Assembly (NCBI GenBank): GCA_964408185.1
Contig: CAYOYK010000037.1
Span: forward strand, 1 to 24,526
Length of the DNA: 24,526 bases
Origin: CAYOYK01 sp964408185
Lineage (GTDB): Bacteria; Bacillota; Clostridia; Christensenellales; Aristaeellaceae
Direction of reading: 5' to 3'
Numbering within the stretch: position 1 is the stretch's first letter; each line of letters opens with the position of its first letter. The position numbers and the translations under genes were made by a program. The notes under the pieces were generated by a model. The model was not told the DNA's origin and made no database searches. It was given only the letters and a program-made list of their open reading frames with translations. Below are positions 7,022 through 13,365 of the stretch, one piece after another.

Positions 7022-7050
7022 TAGACTTTTCTAACAATATATACTATAAT
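7022..7050 (+). promoter_or_regulatory. Promoter of the mgl operon
   Basis: TAGACT (7022-7027), 17 nt, TATAAT (7045-7050), in a locally AT-rich stretch. A 6-bp dyad AGATCG/CGATCT (7063-7080) follows in the leader, then GGAGGG at 7092-7097 before the ATG of mglB. Confidence 0.7.
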
Positions 7051-7103
7051 GGGTTTGTTCAGAGATCGAGGCAACGATCTCACAAATTGAAGGAGGGTAC
7101 CCC

Positions 7104-8048
7104 ATGAAGAAATTCCTTGCTCTCGTTCTGGCTGCCATCATGGTCCTCGGCCTCGCGTCCGCTATCGCGGAAGAAGCCCCCATCAAAGTCGGCGTCTGCA
7201 TCTATCAGTTCAACGACAACTTCATGACCCTGTATCGTGAAGAGCTCGAAAAGTATCTGAAAGAGACCTACGGCGCCGAAGTGACCGTTGTGGACGGCAA
7301 GAACGACCAGAACACCCAGACCGACCAGGTGAACACATTCATCGCCGACGGCGTGGATGTGCTGATCGTTAACCTGGTGCAGTCCTCTGCGGCCGACGCT
7401 GTGACCGCTCTGGCCGAAGCGGCCGGCATCCCCATTGTGTACATCAACCGTGAGCCCTCCGAAGAAGCCATGGCTGCCTACGATGGCAAGCTGTGCTACG
7501 TCGGCGCTGACGCCCGTCAGTCCGGCACCATGCAGGGCCAGATCGTTTACGATCTGGAGAACCACGGCGACATCAACGGCGACGGCGTTGTCTCCTATGT
7601 CATGATCATGGGCGACCCCGAAAACGTTGACGCGCAGTATCGTACCGAATTCTCCATCAAGTGCCTCACCGACAACGGCATCGCGGTCAAAGAGCTGTTC
7701 AACCAGCGCGGCGACTGGATGCAGGAAAACGGCCAGCAGCTTGCTGCTACCGCTCTTGCGCAGTTTGGCGCCGAAGTCGAAGTCATCTTCTGCAACAACG
7801 ACGCGATGGCGCTGGGCGCCTATCAGGCCATCGTTGACGCTGGCCGCGTTGTGAACACCGACATCTACCTCCTGGGCGTGGATGCGCTGGACGAGTGCGT
7901 GCAGATGGTCGCTGATGGCCAGATGACCGGCACCGTGCTGAATGACCACATCGGCCAGAGCCACAAGGCTGCCGACGTCGCCATCGAAGTCGCCAAGGGC
8001 GGCACCCTGGACGCCTACTACTGGGTCGATTACGCGATGATCAAGTAA
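7104..8048 (+). CDS. mglB: Galactose/glucose ABC transporter substrate-binding protein
   Basis: A 314-aa periplasmic-binding-protein fold with a Sec signal peptide (about residues 1-22, MKKFLALVLA... then AIAEE). Compared from memory with E. coli MglB, it keeps the sugar-contact residues: NDNF (38-40), VNLVQ (Asn90), DAQYR (Asp176, Arg180), GDW (Trp205), NNDAMA (231-232), GVDA (Asp260) and TVLND (Asn280). His152 of E. coli is replaced by Asn. A DINGDG loop (156-161) matches the EF-hand-like calcium site. This supports galactose/glucose specificity. The signal peptide has no lipobox Cys, unusual for a Gram-positive binding protein. The ATG follows GGAGGG with good spacing. First gene of a four-gene operon. 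Confidence 0.93.
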   Translation: MKKFLALVLAAIMVLGLASAIAEEAPIKVGVCIYQFNDNFMTLYREELEKYLKETYGAEVTVVDGKNDQNTQTDQVNTFIADGVDVLIVNLVQSSAADAVTALAEAAGIPIVYINREPSEEAMAAYDGKLCYVGADARQSGTMQGQIVYDLENHGDINGDGVVSYVMIMGDPENVDAQYRTEFSIKCLTDNGIAVKELFNQRGDWMQENGQQLAATALAQFGAEVEVIFCNNDAMALGAYQAIVDAGRVVNTDIYLLGVDALDECVQMVADGQMTGTVLNDHIGQSHKAADVAIEVAKGGTLDAYYWVDYAMIK

Positions 8049-8079
8049 TCCGCCGGTAGACAAAACCAAAAGACCTGTC

Positions 8080-8117
8080 GGCGGGCAGGCGCGCCTTCGC
8101 GGCACGTCCTGTCCGCC
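8080..8117 (+). terminator. Intercistronic hairpin between mglB and mglA
   Basis: GGCGGGCAGG (8080-8089) pairs with CCTGTCCGCC (8108-8117), 10 bp with one G-U pair, and the 18-nt loop can fold further. There is no T run. Such elements commonly give partial termination or stabilise the upstream message, raising binding-protein level above the rest of the importer. Confidence 0.55.
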
Positions 8118-8149
8118 CATTCGGTTCATTTACCTGAGGAGGACGTCGT

Positions 8150-9682
8150 ATGGCAGAGGAGTACCGTCTGGAAATGCGCGGCGTCGTCAAAACCTTTCCG
8201 GGCGTAAAAGCATTGGACGGCGTGGAGCTTAAGCTGCGTCCGGGCACAGTGCACGCTCTGATGGGCGAAAACGGCGCTGGAAAATCCACGCTGATGAAGT
8301 GCCTGTTCGGCATCTATTCCATGGACGCCGGAGAGGTCTATTATGAAGGAAAAAAAGTCCACATCCGCGATCCGTTGATGGCGCTGAATCTGGGCATCGC
8401 CATGGTGCACCAGGAGTTGCAGCCCATCACCGCGCGCAGCGTGGCCGAGAACATATTCGTCGGGCGCTATCCCATGAAAAAAGCGCTCGGATTCATCCCC
8501 ATTGTCGATCACGAAAAAATGTACGCCGATACGGCGCGCCTGCTGAAAAGCGTCAACATGCCGTTCGATCCCAAGCAGCTGCTGGGCACGCTGAGCGTAT
8601 CCCAAATGCAGTCCGTGGAGATCGCCAAGGCCATCAGCAACGACTGCCGGGTTTTGATCCTGGACGAGCCGACCAGCTCCCTGACCGCCCACGAGGTGGA
8701 GGCGCTGTTTGCGATCATCCGGGATCTCAAGGCCAAGGGCGTGTCGATTATTTATATCAGCCACAAAATGGACGAGATCCTGCGCATCGGCGACGAGGTG
8801 ACCATCATGCGCGACGGTCACTACATCGGCACGTGGGACGCTTCCACCCTGACAACCGATACCATTATCACCAACATGGTGGGCCGTAAGCTAGAAAACC
8901 TATACCCGCCGCGCGATTGCTACGCGACCGATGAAGAGGTGCTGCGCGTGGACAACTTTACGTCCATTAACCCACGCAGCTTCCGCAACGTCAGCTTCTC
9001 GCTGCGCAAGGGCGAGATCCTCGGCGTGGGCGGCTTGGTCGGCGCGCAGCGCACGGAGCTGATGGAGGGCCTGTTTGGCATCCGCGCGCACAGCAAGGGC
9101 ACCGTTACCTACAAGGGCAGCCTGATCCATATCGCCCGCCCCCGCGACGCCATCCGCAAGGGAATCGCCCTGCTCACCGAGGATCGCCGCGCGTCCGGCA
9201 TTATGGGCGTGCTCTCCGTGCGCGACAACGTGTCCGTCGCCAGCCTGGATCACTTCCTCCGGCTGGGCTTCGTGCTGGACGAGCCGCGCATCGATAAGCT
9301 CTGCTCCGATAACATCGCCAAGCTAAGCATCAAAACGCCGTCCGACAGGACGCTGATCGAGTCCCTCTCCGGCGGCAACCAGCAGAAGGTGCTGGTCTCG
9401 CGCTGGCTGGCCAACGACCCGGACATCCTGATCCTGGATGAACCCACCCGCGGCATCGACGTCGGCGCAAAGTACGAGATCTATTGCATCATTGCCGATC
9501 TGGCCAAGCAGGGCAAGAGCATCATTATGATTTCGTCCGAGATGGGCGAGCTGATCGGTATGTCCGACCGGATCATGGTCATGTGCGACGGCTGCCTGAC
9601 GGGCTTTGTGGACGGCAAAGCGGCTACGCAGGAAGAAATTATGGACCTGGCGACACGGTTCAACAGTCAGGAGGAAGCATAA
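8150..9682 (+). CDS. mglA: Galactose/glucose ABC transporter ATP-binding protein (double ABC)
   Basis: A 510-aa cytoplasmic ATPase with two fused ABC domains, the arrangement of MglA/RbsA. Domain 1 has Walker A GENGAGKST (about 39-47), Q-loop Gln88 in MVHQEL, a variant signature LSVSQMQ (148-154) and Walker B VLILDEPTS (168-176). Domain 2 has a degenerate Walker A (GGLVGAQRTEL), signature LSGGNQQKV and Walker B ILILDEPTRGIDVGAK. The degenerate second site is usual for this family. The start follows GAGGAGG (8136-8142). The stop and the mglC start share one base (TAATG), so translation is coupled. Confidence 0.96.
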   Translation: MAEEYRLEMRGVVKTFPGVKALDGVELKLRPGTVHALMGENGAGKSTLMKCLFGIYSMDAGEVYYEGKKVHIRDPLMALNLGIAMVHQELQPITARSVAENIFVGRYPMKKALGFIPIVDHEKMYADTARLLKSVNMPFDPKQLLGTLSVSQMQSVEIAKAISNDCRVLILDEPTSSLTAHEVEALFAIIRDLKAKGVSIIYISHKMDEILRIGDEVTIMRDGHYIGTWDASTLTTDTIITNMVGRKLENLYPPRDCYATDEEVLRVDNFTSINPRSFRNVSFSLRKGEILGVGGLVGAQRTELMEGLFGIRAHSKGTVTYKGSLIHIARPRDAIRKGIALLTEDRRASGIMGVLSVRDNVSVASLDHFLRLGFVLDEPRIDKLCSDNIAKLSIKTPSDRTLIESLSGGNQQKVLVSRWLANDPDILILDEPTRGIDVGAKYEIYCIIADLAKQGKSIIMISSEMGELIGMSDRIMVMCDGCLTGFVDGKAATQEEIMDLATRFNSQEEA

Positions 9683-11265
9683 TGAGTTTTTTCTTCAAGA
9701 TTCGTAAAATCATGATCACCGTCGGTACGCTGCTGCTTGCCGTCGGCCTGTTCCTGATGCTCAGCGCGTCGGACGTGGTGCGCCTGAACCCAAGCCTTGA
9801 GGGCACGTCCTACTTCCAAATGGCCTCCAAGGCCAAGGAAACCGACGTTACCGTGAACATGAACATCGCCGTGCCCATGGAGCAGGTGCCCGAAGACCAC
9901 CTGATGGAGTACGAGCTCAGCCCCGATGCGGAGACGCCCTCCCCCGACGCGCAGATCACATCCGGGACGAGCACGTACACGCTGTTCACGTTTGACGAGT
10001 TTGCCATGAGCGGCGGCAAGTTCTCCGCGGATAAATACGGCGCGCTGCGCACCGTGACCGTGGAGGAGGTCGAGTACGCCGTCGGCAAGGTGGATTACAG
10101 CCGCAACCTCTGGCTGGAGCTGGGCGGCTGGGGCCGCTTCATCTGCGGCGCGTCGGTCGTGGTGCTTCCGTTTGTCCTTCTGGGCGGGCTGCTGCTGGCC
10201 TTCGGGCTGGTGCTTTCCCTGCTGGATACCTGCAAGACCGAGCAGATCAGCGTGGGCAGGTACCTCGGCCAAAAGCTGCACCCCCGCAAGTTTGTCAAGT
10301 TTATCAGCGATAACGCCATCGTGGTGGGCATCATCCTGCTGGCGGCGGCCGTGGGCATCCTGCGGCCCAACTTCATCTCCGAGAGCAACATCCGCAACCT
10401 GCTGAGCAATACGGCCGTGCGCTTTATCATCGCCGTCGGCGTGTCCGGCTGCCTGATCACCAAGGGCACCGACCTGTCCGCAGGCCGCGTGACCGGCTTG
10501 GCGGCCTGCGTATCGGCCATAATGCTCCAGCGGGCGGGCACCTACGCCAGCAAGTTCTATCCGTCGCTGGGCAATCTGCCCATCATCCCGGTCCTGCTGC
10601 TGGTGCTGGTGCTCTGCGCGCTGATCGGCGCGGCCAACGGCACGGTCGTCTCCGTGTTCAAGGTGCCGCCGTTTATCGCCACGCTGGGCATGCAGACGCT
10701 GGTATACGGCATCTGCTTGGTGTATACCGGCGCGCAGCCCATCGGCAACCTGCAAAGCGGCTATACCAATATCGCGCTGGGCTACGTGGGCAACCGCATG
10801 CTCAGCTACATCGCCATCATCGCGCTCTTTGTCGGCATCCTGATGTGGTTCCTGTACAACAAGACGCGCTACGGCAAATACATGTACGCCATCGGCGGCA
10901 ACGAGGTCGCGGCCGAGGTCGCGGGCATCAATACACGCTCCATGAAGATCAAAATCTACATGCTGGCCGCCGTGCTCTACGGCCTCACCGGCTTCCTGAT
11001 GGCGGCCAAGTCCGGCGGCGCGTCCGTCAACACCGCGTCCGGCTATGAGCTGGAAGCCATCGCGGGCTGCACCATCGGCGGCGTATCGGTCAACGGCGGC
11101 GTTGGCCGCATCAGCGGCATCCTGATCGGCGTAACGGTGTTTGAGCTGCTGAAGATCGCGCTCCAGTTTATGGGCGTGGAATCCAGCTACACCTACGTCG
11201 TGCAGGGCCTTGTGATTATCGTCGCCGTGGCGCTGGACCTGCGCAAGTACCTTGCGAGGAAGTAA
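9682..11265 (+). CDS. mglC: Galactose/glucose ABC permease with N-terminal extracytoplasmic extension
   Basis: A 527-aa permease against about 336 for E. coli MglC. The C-terminal part (about 205-527) is a standard BPD_transp_2 permease with many hydrophobic segments and the conserved ELEAIAGCTIGGVSVNGGVG block (456-475). The extra N-terminal part has a membrane segment (about 10-28), a soluble stretch of about 120 residues that should lie outside the cytoplasm (about 30-150, with an acidic Pro/Ser/Thr-rich region near 79-95), a second segment (about 154-181) and a short cytoplasmic linker. I do not recognise the soluble part. The ATG at 9682 overlaps the mglA stop and GTCAGGAGGA precedes it, so the extension is in frame and translated; the frame open upstream lies inside mglA. 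Confidence 0.9.
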   Translation: MSFFFKIRKIMITVGTLLLAVGLFLMLSASDVVRLNPSLEGTSYFQMASKAKETDVTVNMNIAVPMEQVPEDHLMEYELSPDAETPSPDAQITSGTSTYTLFTFDEFAMSGGKFSADKYGALRTVTVEEVEYAVGKVDYSRNLWLELGGWGRFICGASVVVLPFVLLGGLLLAFGLVLSLLDTCKTEQISVGRYLGQKLHPRKFVKFISDNAIVVGIILLAAAVGILRPNFISESNIRNLLSNTAVRFIIAVGVSGCLITKGTDLSAGRVTGLAACVSAIMLQRAGTYASKFYPSLGNLPIIPVLLLVLVLCALIGAANGTVVSVFKVPPFIATLGMQTLVYGICLVYTGAQPIGNLQSGYTNIALGYVGNRMLSYIAIIALFVGILMWFLYNKTRYGKYMYAIGGNEVAAEVAGINTRSMKIKIYMLAAVLYGLTGFLMAAKSGGASVNTASGYELEAIAGCTIGGVSVNGGVGRISGILIGVTVFELLKIALQFMGVESSYTYVVQGLVIIVAVALDLRKYLARK

Positions 11266-11266
11266 C

Positions 11267-11476
11267 ATGGCAAAGAAGGACGAGAAAACCACCGTATCGC
11301 AGGAGTCGCTGTCCCTGTTCAACGTGGACACGACCCCCAAAACGGGCCCGCAAAACCGCAAGGAGGAGCTCTACGATAAGATCAAGATCCCGGTGAAGGC
11401 ACTGGACGCGATTATCGTGGTGCTGGTCGTCGCCATCGTCGTGTGCGTCGTCCTTGGGATTCGGGCCGGAAGATAG
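11267..11476 (+). CDS. Small single-membrane-segment protein of the mgl operon
   Basis: A 69-aa protein: a charged, soluble N-terminal part (1-46, with many Lys, Glu, Gln and Thr) and one C-terminal hydrophobic helix (about 47-65, ALDAIIVVLVVAIVVCVVLG) followed by IRAGR. That is a tail-anchored layout with the N-terminus probably in the cytoplasm. The ATG is 1 nt after the mglC stop and GAGGAAG (11256-11262) precedes it, so it is co-translated with the permease. I do not recognise the family. It could be a small accessory or regulatory subunit of the transporter. Strong terminators follow. Confidence 0.75.
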   Translation: MAKKDEKTTVSQESLSLFNVDTTPKTGPQNRKEELYDKIKIPVKALDAIIVVLVVAIVVCVVLGIRAGR

Positions 11477-11487
11477 CGCAAACATAA

Positions 11488-11518
11488 ACGGGAGCCCGCC
11501 AATCTGGCGGGCTCCCGT
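11488..11518 (+). terminator. Strong hairpin after the mgl operon (inverted twin of 11741-11767)
   Basis: ACGGGAGCCCGCCA (11488-11501) pairs exactly with 11505-11518 around an ATC loop. Only TTA follows, so termination probably also relies on the next hairpin. Confidence 0.65.
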
Positions 11519-11527
11519 TAGCGCGTC

Positions 11528-11552
11528 AAAAAAGTGGCAAAGCCACTTTTTT
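11528..11552. terminator. Rho-independent terminator, bidirectional
   Basis: AAAAAAGTGGC (11528-11538) pairs with GCCACTTTTTT (11542-11552), AAA loop. The T run makes it a classic intrinsic terminator on the plus strand, and the A run gives the same on the minus strand. It sits between the convergent mgl operon and the gene at 11797-12423. Confidence 0.85.
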
Positions 11553-11690
11553 GAGGCTTGCGCTTTTCACCTGCAACCTGTTCGGTCGGCAAAGGGCCTC
11601 CCTCACAGAACGCGGCCGGTGAAAAGCGTAGGGTAGCGTTGCTTCGCAACGCCGCCGCCTTCAACGCACATGTCGCTGAAGGCGGAATCC

Positions 11691-11728
11691 ATTTGGGGAG
11701 CGCGGCTCCCCAAGCCCCTCACGGGGTT
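11691..11728 (+). repeat. 38-bp dispersed repeat, copy A
   Basis: Begins ATTTGGGGAGCGCGGCTCCC and ends CACGGGGTT. It contains the stem TTGGGGAGC/GCTCCCCAA and a small CCCC-TCAC-GGGG stem followed by TTTT. It is identical to the inverse of 19634-19671. Both copies lie downstream of a gene and point in its direction of transcription. Confidence 0.85.
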
Positions 11729-11740
11729 TTGACAAGCCGA

Positions 11741-11767
11741 GGGAGCCCGCCAGATTGGCGGGCTCCC
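11741..11767. terminator. Hairpin downstream of the secreted-protein gene (inverted twin of 11488-11518)
   Basis: GGGAGCCCGCCA (11741-11752) pairs with 11756-11767, loop GAT. Loop and stem are the reverse complement of the hairpin at 11488-11518, so this copy faces the minus-strand gene that ends at 11797. Confidence 0.65.
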
Positions 11768-11796
11768 GTTGCTTTGCATCGATAGCAGTTCCTTGC

Positions 11797-12423
11797 TTAC
11801 AGCGTAACTTCCTCGGCGGCATATGCCAGCGTAATGGTGAGGGACGTGCTGTCGCTGCCCACCATAACGTGCATCGTCAGGTAATGCTCGCCCACAGGGC
11901 CGGAGTACACAAGGCCGTCCGGGGCGGCCTTCACGGCGTCGGTGTCGAGGGCGTTCAGGTTGCTTACGATTTCAACCATCTGCTTCTGAATATCGGCAAG
12001 CGCGGTCTGGTCGATGTTCTCGATGCCGTCCGCGGCAACGGCCATGCAGGTCACCACCATCATTGCCGCCGTCTGGCCGAGGGAGTTCCCCACGGTGTTG
12101 GCCGTGCCGTCGCTCAGCCCGATGGTCGCGCTGGTGGCGAGGAAGCTCACATTGCCTTCCGGCGAGGCGATCACGGCGATATCGGTCAGGCCTTCCGCAG
12201 TGCCCAATACGTAGAGATAGCCGTTGGCCACCTCCGCCGCGTCGCTCCAAGTCACGGTTATGCCCTTGGTGGCGGAAATGATGTAGGTATACATGTCGGT
12301 AAAGGCGGTCTGGTCATAGCCAAGCTCCTCGGCGGGTATCGTGGAGGCCAAATTGCTGGCAAACGCGGGAATCGCGCATACGCAGAGCGCGCAGGCAAGC
12401 ATGAGGGCGATGAATTTCTTCAT
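11797..12423 (-). CDS. Secreted protein of unknown function
   Basis: A 208-aa protein with a clear signal peptide (MKKFIALMLACALCVCAIPAFA, cleavage near residue 22). The mature part is acidic, rich in Ala, Thr and Val, with few Lys or Arg and no membrane anchor or cell-wall sorting motif, so it should be released. The phrase TDIAVIASPEGNVSFLATSA and alternating beta-type patterns suggest a compact beta-rich fold; I do not recognise the family. The ATG at 12423 is chosen over an upstream frame because it begins the signal peptide and has GAAAGGA about 10 nt upstream. A perfect consensus promoter lies 58 nt before it, implying strong expression. Monocistronic, diverging from the XRE regulator gene. 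Confidence 0.8.
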   Translation of the reverse strand: MKKFIALMLACALCVCAIPAFASNLASTIPAEELGYDQTAFTDMYTYIISATKGITVTWSDAAEVANGYLYVLGTAEGLTDIAVIASPEGNVSFLATSATIGLSDGTANTVGNSLGQTAAMMVVTCMAVAADGIENIDQTALADIQKQMVEIVSNLNALDTDAVKAAPDGLVYSGPVGEHYLTMHVMVGSDSTSLTITLAYAAEEVTL

Positions 12424-12480
12424 TTCGGGTTCATTCCTTTCTTTTGTCGCGGGGTCAGGCGTGCCCCGAAACTTGCATTG

Positions 12481-12509
12481 ATTATAGTTGGTTACGACAG
12501 GATTGTCAA
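12481..12509 (-). promoter_or_regulatory. Perfect-consensus sigma-A promoter of the secreted-protein gene
   Basis: On the minus strand TTGACA (12504-12509), exactly 17 nt, TATAAT (12481-12486). It is the only fully consensus promoter I found in the window. Confidence 0.88.
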
Positions 12510-12548
12510 CGCTTCGCACCGGGCATGGCGCGGCGGTCGCGTTTGTGG

Positions 12549-12580
12549 TAGAATAGAGCAAAGCCCGGGCGATCGCCCGG
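12549..12580 (+). promoter_or_regulatory. -10 element and 16-bp palindrome before the XRE gene
   Basis: TAGAAT at 12549-12554 is a plausible -10, with no good -35 at 17 nt. Ten bases on lies the perfect palindrome CCGGGCGATCGCCCGG (12565-12580), which would fall near or just after the start of transcription. It could be an operator for the regulator itself or a leader hairpin. Confidence 0.45.
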
Positions 12581-12606
12581 AGCCTATACTGTGGAGGGAT
12601 GCGACC

Positions 12607-13023
12607 ATGGCAAGCAAACGGGTCGGACTGGTCATCAAGGAGGCGCGGCTGGCCGCCGGGCTGACGCAGGCGAAGCTCGCCGCAAAGGTAAGCGGCGTCT
12701 CCTCCGATGAGATCAGCAAGGAGGAGCGCGGGGTCATCAACCTGACGGACGAGCAGCTCAAGCGCATTGCAAAGGCGCTGGACGTTACGCAGGCCTCGCT
12801 GCTGGACGCGCCCAAAAACAAGGCAAGCGGAACGAGCAGCAGCACCACGAGCAGCTCCACCAGCAGCATGAAGCTGACGGCCACGGAGAAATCGCTCGTC
12901 AAGGCCTACCGCGCCGCCGACAGCGATACCCGCAAGAAGGCCCTGAGCCTGCTCAAGGGAACATCGACCAGCTCCGGCGTGCTGGACGTGCTGGGCGACG
13001 TGCTGGGGAACATCATCAAGTAA
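12607..13023 (+). CDS. XRE-family helix-turn-helix regulator with Ser/Thr-rich linker
   Basis: A 138-aa protein. Residues about 6-66 form an HTH_XRE domain (VIKEARLAAGLTQAKLAAKV ... DEQLKRIAKALDVTQASLLDA), though the recognition-helix region (SGVSSDEISKEERG) is slightly atypical. A low-complexity Ser/Thr linker spans about 75-91, then a C-terminal block MKLTATEKSLVKAYRAADSD (about 92-111) followed by a helical tail. That C-terminal block recalls small clostridial XRE proteins. The ATG has GGAGGG (12593-12598) 8 nt upstream; the open frame before it is noncoding. It may repress its own promoter or the divergent secreted-protein promoter. Confidence 0.88.
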   Translation: MASKRVGLVIKEARLAAGLTQAKLAAKVSGVSSDEISKEERGVINLTDEQLKRIAKALDVTQASLLDAPKNKASGTSSSTTSSSTSSMKLTATEKSLVKAYRAADSDTRKKALSLLKGTSTSSGVLDVLGDVLGNIIK

Positions 13024-13042
13024 TTTGCCGGCAACGCAATGA

Positions 13043-13066
13043 GGGCGCGGCTGTTTGGCCGCGCCC
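13043..13066. terminator. GC-rich hairpin between convergent genes
   Basis: GGGCGCGGC (13043-13051) pairs with GCCGCGCCC (13058-13066), 6-nt loop. It starts 19 nt after the XRE stop and lies 20 nt from the end of the minus-strand small ORF. It lacks a T run. Confidence 0.5.
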
Positions 13067-13086
13067 CCTGCGTATCCATGTTTTGC

Positions 13087-13272
13087 TTACGCGCTCTTCA
13101 TCATACGGAGCATCCGCTCGGCGCTGCGCTGCGCGCAGATGCGGCGGCAGCGGCTCGGTTTGCACGGCTTGGGCGCGCTGTGCTCGCTGTGGAGCGTCAG
13201 CTCCCTAGGCTGTATGGTCACGTCCTGCGCGAGGGCTTGCGTCATGTGAGTGAATTCGTGGAACATTTTCAT
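13087..13272 (-). CDS. Hypothetical 61-aa His/Cys-containing protein
   Basis: A small basic protein starting MKMFHEFTHMTQAL. Expression signals are good: AAAGGATG (13281-13288) sits 8 nt before the ATG at 13272, and a MerR-type promoter lies further upstream. It has His at 5, 9, 28 and 31 and Cys at 37, 42 and 46, with an Arg/Lys-rich second half, so metal binding is possible. The HEFTH string resembles a zinc-protease HExxH motif, but the protein is far too short for a protease. No signal peptide or membrane segment. I do not recognise the family. The longer overlapping frame on the plus strand lacks a ribosome binding site and is judged a shadow. Confidence 0.55.
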   Translation of the reverse strand: MKMFHEFTHMTQALAQDVTIQPRELTLHSEHSAPKPCKPSRCRRICAQRSAERMLRMMKSA

Positions 13273-13328
13273 AAGGTATTCATCCTTTCCGGGTCGTTCT
13301 GCCGGGCATTGCTTCACCCGACAATGGC

Positions 13329-13359
13329 ATTGTAGCACTTAAAGTTTACTTTAAGTCAA
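13329..13359 (-). promoter_or_regulatory. MerR-type promoter: 19-nt spacer containing a 20-bp palindrome
   Basis: On the minus strand TTGACT (13354-13359), 19-nt spacer, TACAAT (13329-13334). The palindrome ACTTAAAGT-TT-ACTTTAAGT (13337-13356) fills the spacer and runs into the -35. A stretched spacer with a central dyad is the known design of promoters activated by MerR-family regulators. Confidence 0.7.
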
Positions 13360-13365
13360 TAGGTT

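Larger units (their letters stand above)
11477..11796. other. Gene-less convergent spacer composed of stacked inverted repeats
   Basis: No credible gene. After the first two terminators it holds CGCTTTTCACC (11561-11571) and its inverse (11618-11628), GCGTTGC-TTC-GCAACGC (11636-11652), CCGCCTTCA/TGAAGGCGG (11655-11663 and 11677-11685), a 38-bp dispersed repeat (11691-11728) and a second GGGAGCCC hairpin (11741-11767). Nearly the whole spacer can fold. Open frames here do not survive inspection. Confidence 0.7.

Noticed and set aside
6527..7107. Pro/Arg-rich open frames in the spacer before mglB
   Set aside because: They are translations of GC-rich repeats, have no start signals and run into the mgl promoter.
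9667..11361. 564-codon minus-strand frame across mglC
   Set aside because: Antisense shadow of mglC; His/Asp/Gln-rich composition without domains.
12585..12590. TATACT as -10 of the XRE gene
   Set aside because: Transcription would begin at or within the ribosome binding site; TAGAAT at 12549 is better placed.
13254..13272. HExxH zinc-protease motif (HEFTH) as evidence for a peptidase
   Set aside because: The protein has only 61 residues and no third metal ligand context or fold; kept only as a remark.
13039..13335. 98-codon plus-strand ORF opposite the 61-aa ORF
   Set aside because: No ribosome binding site and starts inside the hairpin at 13043; the minus-strand ORF has both promoter and binding site.
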